A stretch of DNA of 34,605 nt from Pseudomonadota bacterium. Lineage in GTDB: Bacteria > Pseudomonadota > Alphaproteobacteria > Caulobacterales > Caulobacteraceae. The notes below the pieces were generated by a model. It saw only the letters and a program-made list of their open reading frames with translations. It was not told the DNA's origin and did no database searches. The position numbers were made by a program, and so were the translations under genes. Each line of letters starts with the position of its first letter. Within the stretch, counting starts at the first letter, position 1. The stretch is taken from the NCBI GenBank assembly GCA_023390245.1, contig JAEWDF010000055.1, positions 1 to 34,605 of the forward strand. Direction: 5' to 3'. Positions 24,352 through 32,927 of this stretch are shown here, piece after piece.

Positions 24352-25602
24352 TCATACGGGTCCCGCGTCGCGATAATCTTCCTCATCCCGCTGGGCCAGA
24401 CGGGCCTGAGTCGGGTCGGCGGCGAGGTTCCAGACGCAGAGAGTCGTCAAGACCAGGCAGCATAGACTGGCGAGATACAGGCTCCATTTGGGATCGCCCA
24501 TCGCGTCACTGAGCGCGGCCATGGCCAGCGGGGCGAGCACCGCGCTGACGCAGGTGAAGAACAGCAGCAACCCCGCGACCTCGCCGTGGCGGGCGCGCGG
24601 GAAGCAACTGATACCCTTGGAGTTGATGGTCGGATAGAGCACCGACATGAACAGGCCGGAGAAGGGCAGGGCGAGGGTGGCGACGCCGCGCCCGCCGATG
24701 GCGGCGGCGAGGAAGCAGGCCAGGACGCCGGCCGAACAGAGCGCCAGGACCGACTGCCACCGCAGACGCGACAGCAGCCAGGCGCCCAGAAACCGGCCGA
24801 TCGCGCGCAGGACGAAGAAGATCGACACCGCATAGAGGGCGAACCAGATCAGCGCGCCATCGTACCCGGCCAGATAGGTGGGCGCCCAGACATAGACGGC
24901 CGCCTCGGCCGCGACGTACAGCATCAGGGCCGCGCCAAAGCCCAGTGCGTGCCGATCCCGCATCAACTCCAAGGTGTCGGACGGACGACGCGGTTCAGGC
25001 GTCTTCGCCGCCTTGGGCGCGGCGGGGTAGCGGGCGCCGAAGGCGGCGACGATCAACCCGAAGCACAGGGCGGCCGCGATCACGTAAAGCCATTTCCAGT
25101 CCGCTCCGACCTGCAGCAGGTAGGCCACCACGGCGGGGCCGACGATGGCGCCGATCGCGAAGAAGCCCTCCACGGTGTTCATGGTTGCGGCGTGCTCGCG
25201 CGTCGAGGTCGAGATGTCGCCGATCAGGGCCAGGGCGCCCGCCTTGAACACGCCGATGCCGACGCCGGACACGAACAGGAGGGCGACGAAGAACAGGAAG
25301 TCGTGGCCGGCCGCGAACAGGGCCGAGGAGACGCCGAACAGCATCAATCCAGCGATGATCGTCCACTTGCGCCCCCATCGGTCGGCCAGGAAGCCCAGGC
25401 CGATCGCCGCGATCGAAATTCCGGACATGGTGGCGTACTGGAAGGCGCCGCCGGCGGTCATGCCCAGCCGGAACCGCTCGATCACGTGCGGAATGATCAC
25501 CCCGACCGCATCGGTCGTCATGGCGAACATGGCGAACATCAGGAATGTCAGGATCTTGAGCAGGCGGACATTGCCGCGCGCGGGCGCGTGATCGGTCGTC
25601 AT
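24352..25602 (-). CDS. MFS sugar permease (SuxC-like)
   Basis: This 416-residue membrane protein has about 12 predicted helices. The loop 2-3 signature GFLADRWGRKW (about 74-84) is the classical major-facilitator motif, and a charged central loop (APKAAKTPEPRRPSD) splits it into two six-helix halves. A GGAGG motif precedes the start at 25602. It is transcribed away from the amylosucrase gene across a shared control region with two LacI-type operators. Gene order and co-regulation match the inner-membrane sucrose permease of Xanthomonas-type sux loci, so I infer proton-coupled sucrose uptake. Sequence alone does not fix the substrate. Confidence 0.85.
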   Translation of the reverse strand: MTTDHAPARGNVRLLKILTFLMFAMFAMTTDAVGVIIPHVIERFRLGMTAGGAFQYATMSGISIAAIGLGFLADRWGRKWTIIAGLMLFGVSSALFAAGHDFLFFVALLFVSGVGIGVFKAGALALIGDISTSTREHAATMNTVEGFFAIGAIVGPAVVAYLLQVGADWKWLYVIAAALCFGLIVAAFGARYPAAPKAAKTPEPRRPSDTLELMRDRHALGFGAALMLYVAAEAAVYVWAPTYLAGYDGALIWFALYAVSIFFVLRAIGRFLGAWLLSRLRWQSVLALCSAGVLACFLAAAIGGRGVATLALPFSGLFMSVLYPTINSKGISCFPRARHGEVAGLLLFFTCVSAVLAPLAMAALSDAMGDPKWSLYLASLCCLVLTTLCVWNLAADPTQARLAQRDEEDYRDAGPV

Positions 25603-25664
25603 GGGGTCCTCCGCGCCGATCTCACGTCGGCCACGCCTGCCGTTGTAACGTGATTGACGGGCAA

Positions 25665-25678
25665 TGCAATCGATAGCA
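25665..25678. promoter_or_regulatory. LacI-type operator 1
   Basis: TGCAATCGATAGCA is a near-palindrome with a central CG, 12/14 to the best copy at 28486. It lies in the permease/amylosucrase divergent promoter, nearer the permease. Confidence 0.6.
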
Positions 25679-25743
25679 TAGACGATGAACGCCGCTTAGA
25701 ATCCGCCCGGTCAACGAGGTCGATCAAGCGGCGCGCCTGTTAG

Positions 25744-25757
25744 GGCAATCGTTTGCG
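25744..25757. promoter_or_regulatory. LacI-type operator 2
   Basis: GGCAATCGTTTGCG, reversed CGCAAACGATTGCC, matches the copy at 28486 in 12 of 14 bases. It lies 38 bases before the amylosucrase start, a good position for repression. Confidence 0.65.
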
Positions 25758-25795
25758 TAGCTTCGTCCAAAGGACGGGGCAGGGAAGGAATCAGG

Positions 25796-27598
25796 ATGAC
25801 GCACCTCTCCGTAGCGGCCGGGAATTCGTCGAGCGACGACGCGACCGAGGCGCAATGGCGCGTGGCTTGCGAGGCGTTGGAGGCCGTTTACGGGAACTCG
25901 CCAGGCTTCCAGAGTTGGCTGGGGCGGGTGCGGGACCGCGTGGATTCGGCGATCGCGGCGCGCGCGCCGGCGCTGGTCGAGTGGGATCGCGCCGCTCCGG
26001 CCGACGGGTGGTGGCGGGCCGCCTCGGTGGTCGGCTATTCGGCCTATGTCGACCGGTTCGCGGGGACGCTGGCGGCCCTGCCGGATCGATTGCCCTATCT
26101 GTCCGATCTGGGCGTCAGCTACCTTCATCTGCTGCCGCTTCTGAAGCCGCGCGCGGGCGAAAGCGACGGCGGGTACGCGGTGGCCGACTTCGAGGACGTC
26201 AATCCGGCGCTGGGAACCTTGGACGACTTCCAGCGGATGCTGGACATGGCGCGGATACAGGGCGTCAATGTCGTCATCGACCTGATCTGCAATCACGTCG
26301 CCGATGACCACCGCTGGGCGGTCGCCGCGCGCCAGGGCGACCCTCGCTATCGCGACTATTTCCATTTCATGCGCACGGACGCCGAGGTCGCCGCCTGGGA
26401 AGAGGTGCTGATCGACATCTTCCCCGACAGCGCGCCGGGCAGTTTCACCCGCGTGGACGAAGCCGACGCCTGGGTGTGGACCACCTTCTATCCGTACCAA
26501 TGGGATCTGAACTACGCCAATCCCGATGTCTTTCTGGAAATGACCTCCGTCATCCTGAACCTGGCGAACCGTGGGGTGGCGGGCTTCCGTCTGGATTCCA
26601 CCGCCTTCCTCTGGAAGGAGGCCGGCACCAACAGCCGCAACCGACCCGAGGTCCACAGGATACTGACCGCCTGGCGCGCGCTGCTGTCGATGCTGTCGCC
26701 GGCGGTGGTCCTGAAGGCGGAGGCGATCGAACGCCTGCCGGAGGTGCTGCCCTACTTCGGCGAGACCCGCCCGGAATGCGACCTGGCCTACAACAACGGC
26801 GTCATGGCCGCCCTGTGGGCGTCCATCGCGCTGGGGTCGGGCGAGCCTGCGCGCCGGTTGATCGCCGAAGCGGCGGCCAAGCCCGACGACGGCGTCTGGA
26901 TCAACTATGTCCGCTGCCATGACGACATCATCTTCTCGGCCCTGAGCCCCGCGGTGTCTCCGGCCGACCAGCGCGAGGCAGCGCTGAGGCTCACGGATCG
27001 ACGCCCGGATTGTTTCGGCAGGGGCGAGGTGTTCCAGGAATTCAACGGCGTCCCCAGCGTGAACGGCATGACCGCCTCGCTGGTCGGGATGGACGATCCC
27101 TCCGATCCCTGGGGGGCGAGTCGACTGGTCGCTCTGTACGCGCTCTGCTTCGCCCTGGACGGCGCGCCGGTGATCTACATGGGCGACGAACTGGCGCTGG
27201 CGAACGACGAGGCGTGGCGAACCGACCCGGAGCGCGCGGGCGAAGGCCGCTGGCTGCAGCGGCCCGCGATGGACTGGGGCGCTGCAGGATCGGGCGATGC
27301 AACGGGCGTGGGCTCGGCCTTTCGCAGGATGATCGCCATCCGTCGCGGGCGCGAGGCGTTCGATGCGCGCAGTCCGCTTGTCTTGTCCACGGACGGGCCG
27401 GACCCGGTCGTGTCGTTCACGCGCGGCGCCGGCGACGGCAGGGTCCAGATCCTGGTCAATCTTTCGGATCGACCGACGCAGGCGCCGACGGTCGTCGGCG
27501 CTCCGGCCTGGCGTGATCTGCTGTCCGACCGGGTCGGTACGGGGGAGATCGTCGAGATGGCGCCCTATCAGGCGCTATGGCTGGAGGTGGTGCGTTGA
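25796..27598 (+). CDS. Amylosucrase / sucrose hydrolase (GH13_4, SuxB-like)
   Basis: This 600-residue GH13 enzyme splits sucrose, either transferring glucose to a glucan or hydrolysing it, and frees fructose. Amylosucrase hallmarks are HLLPLLKPRAGESDGGYAV (111-129), with Asp124 of the sucrose pocket, and DVNPALGT. Catalytic residues are nucleophile Asp267 (GFRLDS), acid/base Glu309 (LKAEAI) and His375-Asp376 (NYVRCHDD). Arg in EGRWLQRP corresponds to the pocket salt-bridge arginine. It is slightly shorter than the roughly 630-residue Neisseria enzyme. No signal peptide is seen, so it acts in the cytoplasm after uptake. Hydrolase versus glucan-forming activity cannot be decided from sequence. 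Its stop overlaps the next gene's start. Confidence 0.94.
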   Translation: MTHLSVAAGNSSSDDATEAQWRVACEALEAVYGNSPGFQSWLGRVRDRVDSAIAARAPALVEWDRAAPADGWWRAASVVGYSAYVDRFAGTLAALPDRLPYLSDLGVSYLHLLPLLKPRAGESDGGYAVADFEDVNPALGTLDDFQRMLDMARIQGVNVVIDLICNHVADDHRWAVAARQGDPRYRDYFHFMRTDAEVAAWEEVLIDIFPDSAPGSFTRVDEADAWVWTTFYPYQWDLNYANPDVFLEMTSVILNLANRGVAGFRLDSTAFLWKEAGTNSRNRPEVHRILTAWRALLSMLSPAVVLKAEAIERLPEVLPYFGETRPECDLAYNNGVMAALWASIALGSGEPARRLIAEAAAKPDDGVWINYVRCHDDIIFSALSPAVSPADQREAALRLTDRRPDCFGRGEVFQEFNGVPSVNGMTASLVGMDDPSDPWGASRLVALYALCFALDGAPVIYMGDELALANDEAWRTDPERAGEGRWLQRPAMDWGAAGSGDATGVGSAFRRMIAIRRGREAFDARSPLVLSTDGPDPVVSFTRGAGDGRVQILVNLSDRPTQAPTVVGAPAWRDLLSDRVGTGEIVEMAPYQALWLEVVR

Positions 27599-28479
27599 CG
27601 CAGGTCGGGGCGCTGGAGCTGGGAGGGACGCGGGCGGTGGTCTGCGTCGGCGCCGGGCCCGGGCGGCATGGACCTGTCGTGGAGATCGCCACCACGACGC
27701 CCGACCAGACCCTGGACGCCGTCTGCGACGCCTTCGAGCAGTTTCGGCGGGACGGGTTGGGCTTTGGGCGGATCGGCGTCGCGTCTTTCGGTCCGGTCGG
27801 GGTCGATCTCGCCCGTTCGGACTTCGGGCGGATTGGTCCGACGCCGAAGCCAGGCTGGGAGGGGGCGGACGTGGCCGGCCGGCTCGCGGATCGGCTCGGC
27901 GTCGAGGTGGTCCTGGACACCGACGTCAACGGGGCGGCGATCGGCGAAGGTCGCTGGGGCGCTGCTGCCGGTCTTGGGTCCCACGCCTACATCACGGTCG
28001 GCACAGGCGTCGGCGTCGGCCTGGTGGTCGATGGCCGTCCGGTGCATGGCCATTCCCATCCCGAGGGCGGCCATCTTCGAATCCGCCGTGCGACGGGCGA
28101 CGCCTACGCCGGCCGCTGCCCTTGGCATGGCGACTGCCTGGAAGGCCTGATCTGTGGTCCGGCGGTTGAGGAGCGGCTGGGCTTCCGGGCCGAGAGGGCC
28201 GGCGAAGACGATCCGATCTGGGCTCTGGTCGGGGATTATCTGGGCGAGGCCTGCGCCATGCTGGCGCTGACGGCGGCGCCTGAGCGAGTCGTCATTGGCG
28301 GAGGCGTCGGGCGGCGCCCCGAGGTTCTGATCCATGCCCGCCGGGCCCTTGGACGAGCCTTGGCGGGCTATGTCGCCGCTTTGCCTGACCCGGCCGGAGA
28401 CGACTATCTGGTCGCCCCCGGCCTCGAAGGCCGGTCCGGTCTGTTCGGCGCCATGGCGCTGGCTGACCAAGCGCAATAG
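27595..28479 (+). CDS. ROK-family fructokinase
   Basis: This 294-residue sugar kinase is predicted to phosphorylate fructose released from sucrose. LELGGTRA (8-15) is the phosphate loop, Asp110 in DTDVNGAA is the catalytic base, TVGTGVGVG follows, and the HPEGGH block (155-160) plus CPWHGDC (175-181) supply the zinc ligands His160, Cys175, His178 and Cys181. The HPE..GH and CxxHGxC patterns mark the ROK fructokinases rather than glucokinases. The start is taken as TTG 27595, overlapping the amylosucrase stop (TTGA), with GGAGG 7 bases upstream; an earlier GTG at 27577 is possible. The coupling strongly supports a sucrose-splitting operon. Confidence 0.88.
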   Translation: MTQVGALELGGTRAVVCVGAGPGRHGPVVEIATTTPDQTLDAVCDAFEQFRRDGLGFGRIGVASFGPVGVDLARSDFGRIGPTPKPGWEGADVAGRLADRLGVEVVLDTDVNGAAIGEGRWGAAAGLGSHAYITVGTGVGVGLVVDGRPVHGHSHPEGGHLRIRRATGDAYAGRCPWHGDCLEGLICGPAVEERLGFRAERAGEDDPIWALVGDYLGEACAMLALTAAPERVVIGGGVGRRPEVLIHARRALGRALAGYVAALPDPAGDDYLVAPGLEGRSGLFGAMALADQAQ

Positions 28480-28485
28480 AAGGCT

Positions 28486-28499
28486 TGCAAACGATTGCA
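28486..28499. promoter_or_regulatory. LacI-type operator 3 (best copy)
   Basis: TGCAAACGATTGCA is a near-perfect inverted repeat (TGCAA/TTGCA) around a central CG, the usual form of LacI-family operators. It begins 7 bases after the fructokinase stop, upstream of the receptor gene. Confidence 0.75.
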
Positions 28500-28543
28500 T
28501 CATGTGATTGAGTGCTAGGTAACAAAAAGCCCGCAGTTAAAGA

Positions 28544-28557
28544 TGCAACCGATTGCG
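28544..28557. promoter_or_regulatory. LacI-type operator 4
   Basis: TGCAACCGATTGCG matches operator 3 at 12 of 14 bases, with centres 58 bases apart. It lies 32 bases before the TonB receptor start, so the receptor probably has its own repressed promoter. Confidence 0.65.
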
Positions 28558-28588
28558 GTTGTGGCGGGAATAACGGGAGGAGGAAGTG

Positions 28589-31444
28589 ATGTATTCCAAC
28601 GACAGTCGAATTGCGTCCCGTCGGACGCGCCGCATTGCAACGGCCTCGACGGCCCTGGCGCTGGTGCTGGGCGTCGCGGGCCAGGCCAATGCACAGGACG
28701 CGGACGGCGTCGAGGCGCCGCCCGTCCAGACAACGCAGGACGAAGTCGCCACGGTCAGCGACATCGTCGTGACCGGCACCAGCATCCGCGGCATCAAGCC
28801 GGTTGGTTCGGCCACGGTCCCGCTGACGCGCGAAGAGATCAAGAACACCGGCCTGACCAGCACCGCGGACGTGGTGCGCACCCTGCCGCAGCTGCAGAAC
28901 ATCGGCATCGACGAGTCGCGGACGTCCGGATCGCAGGACGCCAGCACCAATCGCGGGCGCGGGACTGCGCTGAACCTTCGCGGCCTGGGTTCCAACGCCA
29001 CCCTGCTGCTCGTCGACGGACGTCGGATCGCGCCGAGCGGCACGGTCTCGGCCTTCGGCGATCCCAACCAGATTCCGATCGCGGCCCTGGAGCGCATCGA
29101 GGTGGTCACGGACGGCGCCTCGGCGGTCTACGGGACCGACGCCGTGGGCGGGGTGGTCAACTTCATCCTGCGCAAGAACTTCGACGGCGCCGAGGTGACC
29201 GGGCGGTATTCGACCACCGATGGCTACGACCAGTACGGCGTCTCGGCGGTGCTTGGCCGATCGTGGGCGCGCGGCAACTTCGTACTGGCCTACGACCATG
29301 AAGATCGCAGCGCCATGCTGAGGAGCTCCAGCCCCTTCCTGAGCCAGGACCTGCGGCGCTTCCGCGGCAACGACTATCGCGTCGACGGGACCAACGTCTC
29401 GGCCGCCGTTCCCGTGATCGTCGCCCAGGGCGGCGGCGTGATCCAATACTACAGCGTGGCGCGCGACCGTCCGAATGGCGACCTGACGGCGTCCGACCTG
29501 ATCCCGGGCGCCGACGTGGTCGATACGGCTGAGTTCACCGACTACCTGCCGGAACGGAAGCGGGATTCGGTGACCGCCTTCGTCAACTACGACCTGACGC
29601 CCAATGCGAAGCTTTATTACCAAGGCTTCTACAACGCGCGCGACAGCATCAATCAGAGCTACAGCATCGGCAGCCTGACGGTCCCGGCGAGCAATCCCTA
29701 CTATATCGACGGCATTCCGGGCGTCGCGCCGGGGGCGGCTCTGTCCGTCCGCTATCCCTGGGCGAAGGATTTCGGTCGGAAATGGCTGATCGCCACCGAG
29801 CGGAGCTTCTCCAACACCGTGGGCGTGACGGCCAACCTGGCGGCCGACTGGCGCATGGACCTGTACGGCACCTACGCCTCGGCCGAGAATTGCCAGTGCG
29901 AGGAGGGGCCATCCTCCGGCATCGTCAACACCACGGCGCTGAACGCGCTGCTGGCCGCTGGTGACCCTTCCTTCAATCCGTTCAGTCCGGAGCCGATCAG
30001 CGACGATGTGCGGTCGCGCATCTTCGGCGCGAACCGCGAGCGGAACACCACGACGCTCACCGATATCGTGGCCAAGTTCGACGGGCCGTTGTTCGCGGTT
30101 CCTGCAGGCCAGGTTCGCGCGGCGGTGGGCGGCGAATACCTTGAGGTGAAGGGCGAGTACCGCAACGCGGGCACCACCACGCGGATCGATAACGCCTATA
30201 TCCCGACCTACACGGCCGACAAGACCCGCGAGGTCACCTCCGTGTTCGGCGAAATCTTCGCGCCCCTGGTCGGGCCGGACATGGGCGTGCCCTTGGTCAA
30301 CCGCCTCGATCTGAGCCTCGCCGCCCGCTACGAGCGCTATTCCGACTTCGGCGACACCACCAATCCGAAGATCGGGCTGACGTGGGAGCCGATCTCGGAC
30401 CTGACGGTGCGCGGCACCTGGGGCAAGTCGTTCCGCGCCCCCAGCCTGCAGGAAAACAACGAGGATGTGGTGACGATGTTCATCCCCATCTCGGTTCCGA
30501 ACGGCGCGGGAGACCCGGCGATTCCGGTCACCAACACGGCGACCGGCACGAGCGCGGTCCTGGCGCGTATCCAGGGCGGCAACAACAATCTCGTGCCCGA
30601 GAAGGCCACGACCTACTCTCTGGGCTTCGACTATGCGCCGCACTGGCTGGACGGCCTGACGGTCGGCGCGACCTATTACAACATCGAATACAAGGACAAG
30701 ATCGTCACCCTGGGCGACCAGCTGCGCAACTTCCTGGCCACGGCCCAGAACCGCGCGGACTACGCCGACTACATCGTCGCGGCGCCCCAGCCGGCGACCT
30801 GCGTCGAAGGCGATCCCTCGACCTATAACCCCGTTTATCTGCCGTTCGTCACCGCGCCCTATCCCATCCCGTTCACGGGAACGCCCTTCTGCTCCCTGAC
30901 CGCCTATCTCAACGGCCAGGCGCAGAACTTCGGCCTGGTGGAGCAGGACGGCCTGGACATTCAGGCGCGCTACACGCGGGAAATCCCCATCGGCCAGTTC
31001 TCCACCAGCATCGCCTGGACGGAGATCCTCAACCTCAAGCAGACCCTGTCGCCGTCGTCGGGCCTGGTCGATGTGCTGGACACCCTCAACAACCCGGTCA
31101 GCCGCCGCGTTCGCGGCCAGGTCGGCCTGCGCCACGGCCCGGTCAACGCCAACCTCTTCGTCAACTATGTCGGCTCCTACATGAACACGGCGCCGGTGAC
31201 GGTGGGCGGCGTGTTGCAGCCGGTGTCGCGCGTGCCGTCCTGGACGACCCTGGACGCCACCGTGGCGTATGAGCTCAGAGATTTCGGCCCGCCCTGGACG
31301 GACGGCATTCGCTTCTCTGTGTCGATCCAGAACCTCACGGACGAAGATCCGAACGTCGTGCTGACCGGAACCAGCGCCTTCGACAACCAACAGGCCAATC
31401 CCTACGGCCGCATCTGGTCCTTCGAGATCAGCAAGCGCTGGTGA
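28589..31444 (+). CDS. TonB-dependent receptor (SuxA-like, sucrose locus)
   Basis: This outer-membrane receptor has 951 residues. The signal peptide ends near GQANAQ (about residue 33). TonB box DIVVTGTSI follows and the plug domain contains LNLRGLGSNATLLLVDGRR and VEVVTDGASAVYGTDAVGG. The long barrel ends SFEISKRW with a terminal aromatic residue. ATG 28589 follows a GGAGGAGGAAG run; GTG 28586 is an alternative. This subtype (with NLRGLG and VDGRR) is common among oligosaccharide receptors of Caulobacterales and xanthomonads. With the permease, amylosucrase and fructokinase around it, uptake of sucrose or a sucrose-containing sugar is inferred. Confidence 0.91.
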   Translation: MYSNDSRIASRRTRRIATASTALALVLGVAGQANAQDADGVEAPPVQTTQDEVATVSDIVVTGTSIRGIKPVGSATVPLTREEIKNTGLTSTADVVRTLPQLQNIGIDESRTSGSQDASTNRGRGTALNLRGLGSNATLLLVDGRRIAPSGTVSAFGDPNQIPIAALERIEVVTDGASAVYGTDAVGGVVNFILRKNFDGAEVTGRYSTTDGYDQYGVSAVLGRSWARGNFVLAYDHEDRSAMLRSSSPFLSQDLRRFRGNDYRVDGTNVSAAVPVIVAQGGGVIQYYSVARDRPNGDLTASDLIPGADVVDTAEFTDYLPERKRDSVTAFVNYDLTPNAKLYYQGFYNARDSINQSYSIGSLTVPASNPYYIDGIPGVAPGAALSVRYPWAKDFGRKWLIATERSFSNTVGVTANLAADWRMDLYGTYASAENCQCEEGPSSGIVNTTALNALLAAGDPSFNPFSPEPISDDVRSRIFGANRERNTTTLTDIVAKFDGPLFAVPAGQVRAAVGGEYLEVKGEYRNAGTTTRIDNAYIPTYTADKTREVTSVFGEIFAPLVGPDMGVPLVNRLDLSLAARYERYSDFGDTTNPKIGLTWEPISDLTVRGTWGKSFRAPSLQENNEDVVTMFIPISVPNGAGDPAIPVTNTATGTSAVLARIQGGNNNLVPEKATTYSLGFDYAPHWLDGLTVGATYYNIEYKDKIVTLGDQLRNFLATAQNRADYADYIVAAPQPATCVEGDPSTYNPVYLPFVTAPYPIPFTGTPFCSLTAYLNGQAQNFGLVEQDGLDIQARYTREIPIGQFSTSIAWTEILNLKQTLSPSSGLVDVLDTLNNPVSRRVRGQVGLRHGPVNANLFVNYVGSYMNTAPVTVGGVLQPVSRVPSWTTLDATVAYELRDFGPPWTDGIRFSVSIQNLTDEDPNVVLTGTSAFDNQQANPYGRIWSFEISKRW

Positions 31445-31485
31445 ATCGCGTCATGACAAGGACGAGTTCAAGGGAGAAGACAGCG

Positions 31486-32880
31486 ATGAACAAGCCATGG
31501 CTTCTGGGCGGCGTGATGGCCGTGGGCCTGGTGCTGGCCTCGACCGGCGGCGCGGCCCAGGCCGCGACGACCGCCGCGGTCGCCTCTGCCGGTCTGAAGG
31601 CGGGAGCTGCACGGGTGGACATCACCCCGGACCCCGCCGCGCTTCCGCAGGGTTTCCTCGGCGTGCACGATCCCCTCTATGCGCGGGCGATCGTCGTGGA
31701 CAACGGCCGGACTCGGGCAGCCATGGTCACGGTCGACGCCGGCGCGGTCGGCAACGACACCTGGAACGCCGTGGCGGATCGGGCCGAGCGTGAGCTGGGC
31801 ATCCCCCGCGACCAGCTTATCCTGACCGCGACCCACGCTCACAGCGTGCCTCGTGGCGCGGCGCCCGGTTACGCCGACCGCGTCTTCGAGGCGGTCGTCC
31901 AGGCCGCCGCGCGCCTGCAACCGGCGCAGATGGCCTACGGCGAAGGCGTCTCCTACATCAACGTCAACCGCAACATCATCGATCGCGAGACGCATCGCTG
32001 GTGGGAAGGACCCAACTACGACGGACCGTCCGACAAGACAGTGGCGGTGGTGCGTTTCGCCACTCCGGACGGCAAGCCGATCGGGGTCTTCTACAACTAC
32101 GCCGTCCACGCCGTCATCAACGGCCAGCTCGACATGGTCAGCGCCGACATTCCCGGCGCCGCCTCGCGCTACATCGAGGAGTCGCTGGGCGACGACGCCG
32201 TCGCGGTCTGGTCCACGGGCGCGGCGGGCGACCAGAACCCGGTCTATTTCCAGCAGACCTACGACCTGCGCGAAATCCGCATCGCCGACTACGCCCGGCG
32301 CGGCGAGGACATCTCCAACGCCATGCCGCCGGGCGGGCAGGGGTTGGACCGTCAGGATCCGGACGTGGCGCGGCTGATGGGACAGCAGACGCGGATGGCC
32401 GACAGCATGGGCCAGATGCTGGGCGAGGAGGTGCTGCATGTCGCACGCGCCGGCCTTGAACGTCCCAGCGTGTCCACCGACATCGCCGGCGCCCAGTCCG
32501 AATTCACCTGTCCGGGCCGGCGTCGCACCGACCAGGGGCGCGCGGGCTATCCGGGAACCTATGAGGACGCCGATCCCATTCCCGTCCGCCTCAGCTTCCT
32601 GATGGTGGGCGACGTCATGATCGGCGGCGTCAACGCGGAGGTCTTCAATCCCATCGGTCAGCGCTTCAAGCGCGAAGCGCCGTTCAAGCACACGATGATG
32701 GCGACCCTGACCAACGGCATGGCCATGTCCGGCTATATCCCGAACGACGCCGCCTACGGCTACAACACCTTCGAGGTGATCTCGTCGCGCCTGAAACCGG
32801 GTTGCGCCGAGACCGCCATCGTCGATGGGCTCCTCGACCTGATGGGCGGCGCGCGCGTCGTCTGGTCTCCCTCTGACTGA
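31486..32880 (+). CDS. Secreted neutral-ceramidase-like metallohydrolase
   Basis: This 464-residue protein has a signal peptide (about 1-26, AAQA-A). It resembles the N-terminal catalytic domain of neutral/alkaline ceramidases: VDITP (45-49), HDPLYARA, TATHAHS with His117/His119, His208 in NYAVHAV, Glu385 in GVNAEVF and tyrosines near 417-426 as candidate zinc ligands. The ceramidase nucleophile motif GDVSPN is replaced by GDQNP (248-252), so the serine is missing. The C-terminal immunoglobulin-like domain of true ceramidases is absent. It may cleave an ester, lactone or amide other than ceramide. The start at 31486 follows AGGGAGA. It is 41 bases behind the receptor and probably in that operon. 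Confidence 0.82.
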   Translation: MNKPWLLGGVMAVGLVLASTGGAAQAATTAAVASAGLKAGAARVDITPDPAALPQGFLGVHDPLYARAIVVDNGRTRAAMVTVDAGAVGNDTWNAVADRAERELGIPRDQLILTATHAHSVPRGAAPGYADRVFEAVVQAAARLQPAQMAYGEGVSYINVNRNIIDRETHRWWEGPNYDGPSDKTVAVVRFATPDGKPIGVFYNYAVHAVINGQLDMVSADIPGAASRYIEESLGDDAVAVWSTGAAGDQNPVYFQQTYDLREIRIADYARRGEDISNAMPPGGQGLDRQDPDVARLMGQQTRMADSMGQMLGEEVLHVARAGLERPSVSTDIAGAQSEFTCPGRRRTDQGRAGYPGTYEDADPIPVRLSFLMVGDVMIGGVNAEVFNPIGQRFKREAPFKHTMMATLTNGMAMSGYIPNDAAYGYNTFEVISSRLKPGCAETAIVDGLLDLMGGARVVWSPSD

Positions 32881-32887
32881 GCCCCCT

Positions 32888-32927
32888 GGCGGCGATGGTT
32901 CTAACGGGCCGTCGCCGCCCTTTTTTT
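32888..32927 (+). terminator. Rho-independent terminator after sucrose locus operon
   Basis: GGCGGCGA pairs with TCGCCGCC (8 bp), followed by C and seven Ts at 32921-32927. It overlaps the 3' end of the convergent lacI-type gene and works for the plus strand only. Confidence 0.88.

Noticed and set aside
28292..31390. A 1032-codon open frame antisense to the second TonB receptor
   Set aside because: It is rich in Arg, Gly, Ala and Val repeats typical of high-GC shadow frames. The plus-strand receptor has a signal peptide, plug and barrel motifs and a ribosome-binding site.
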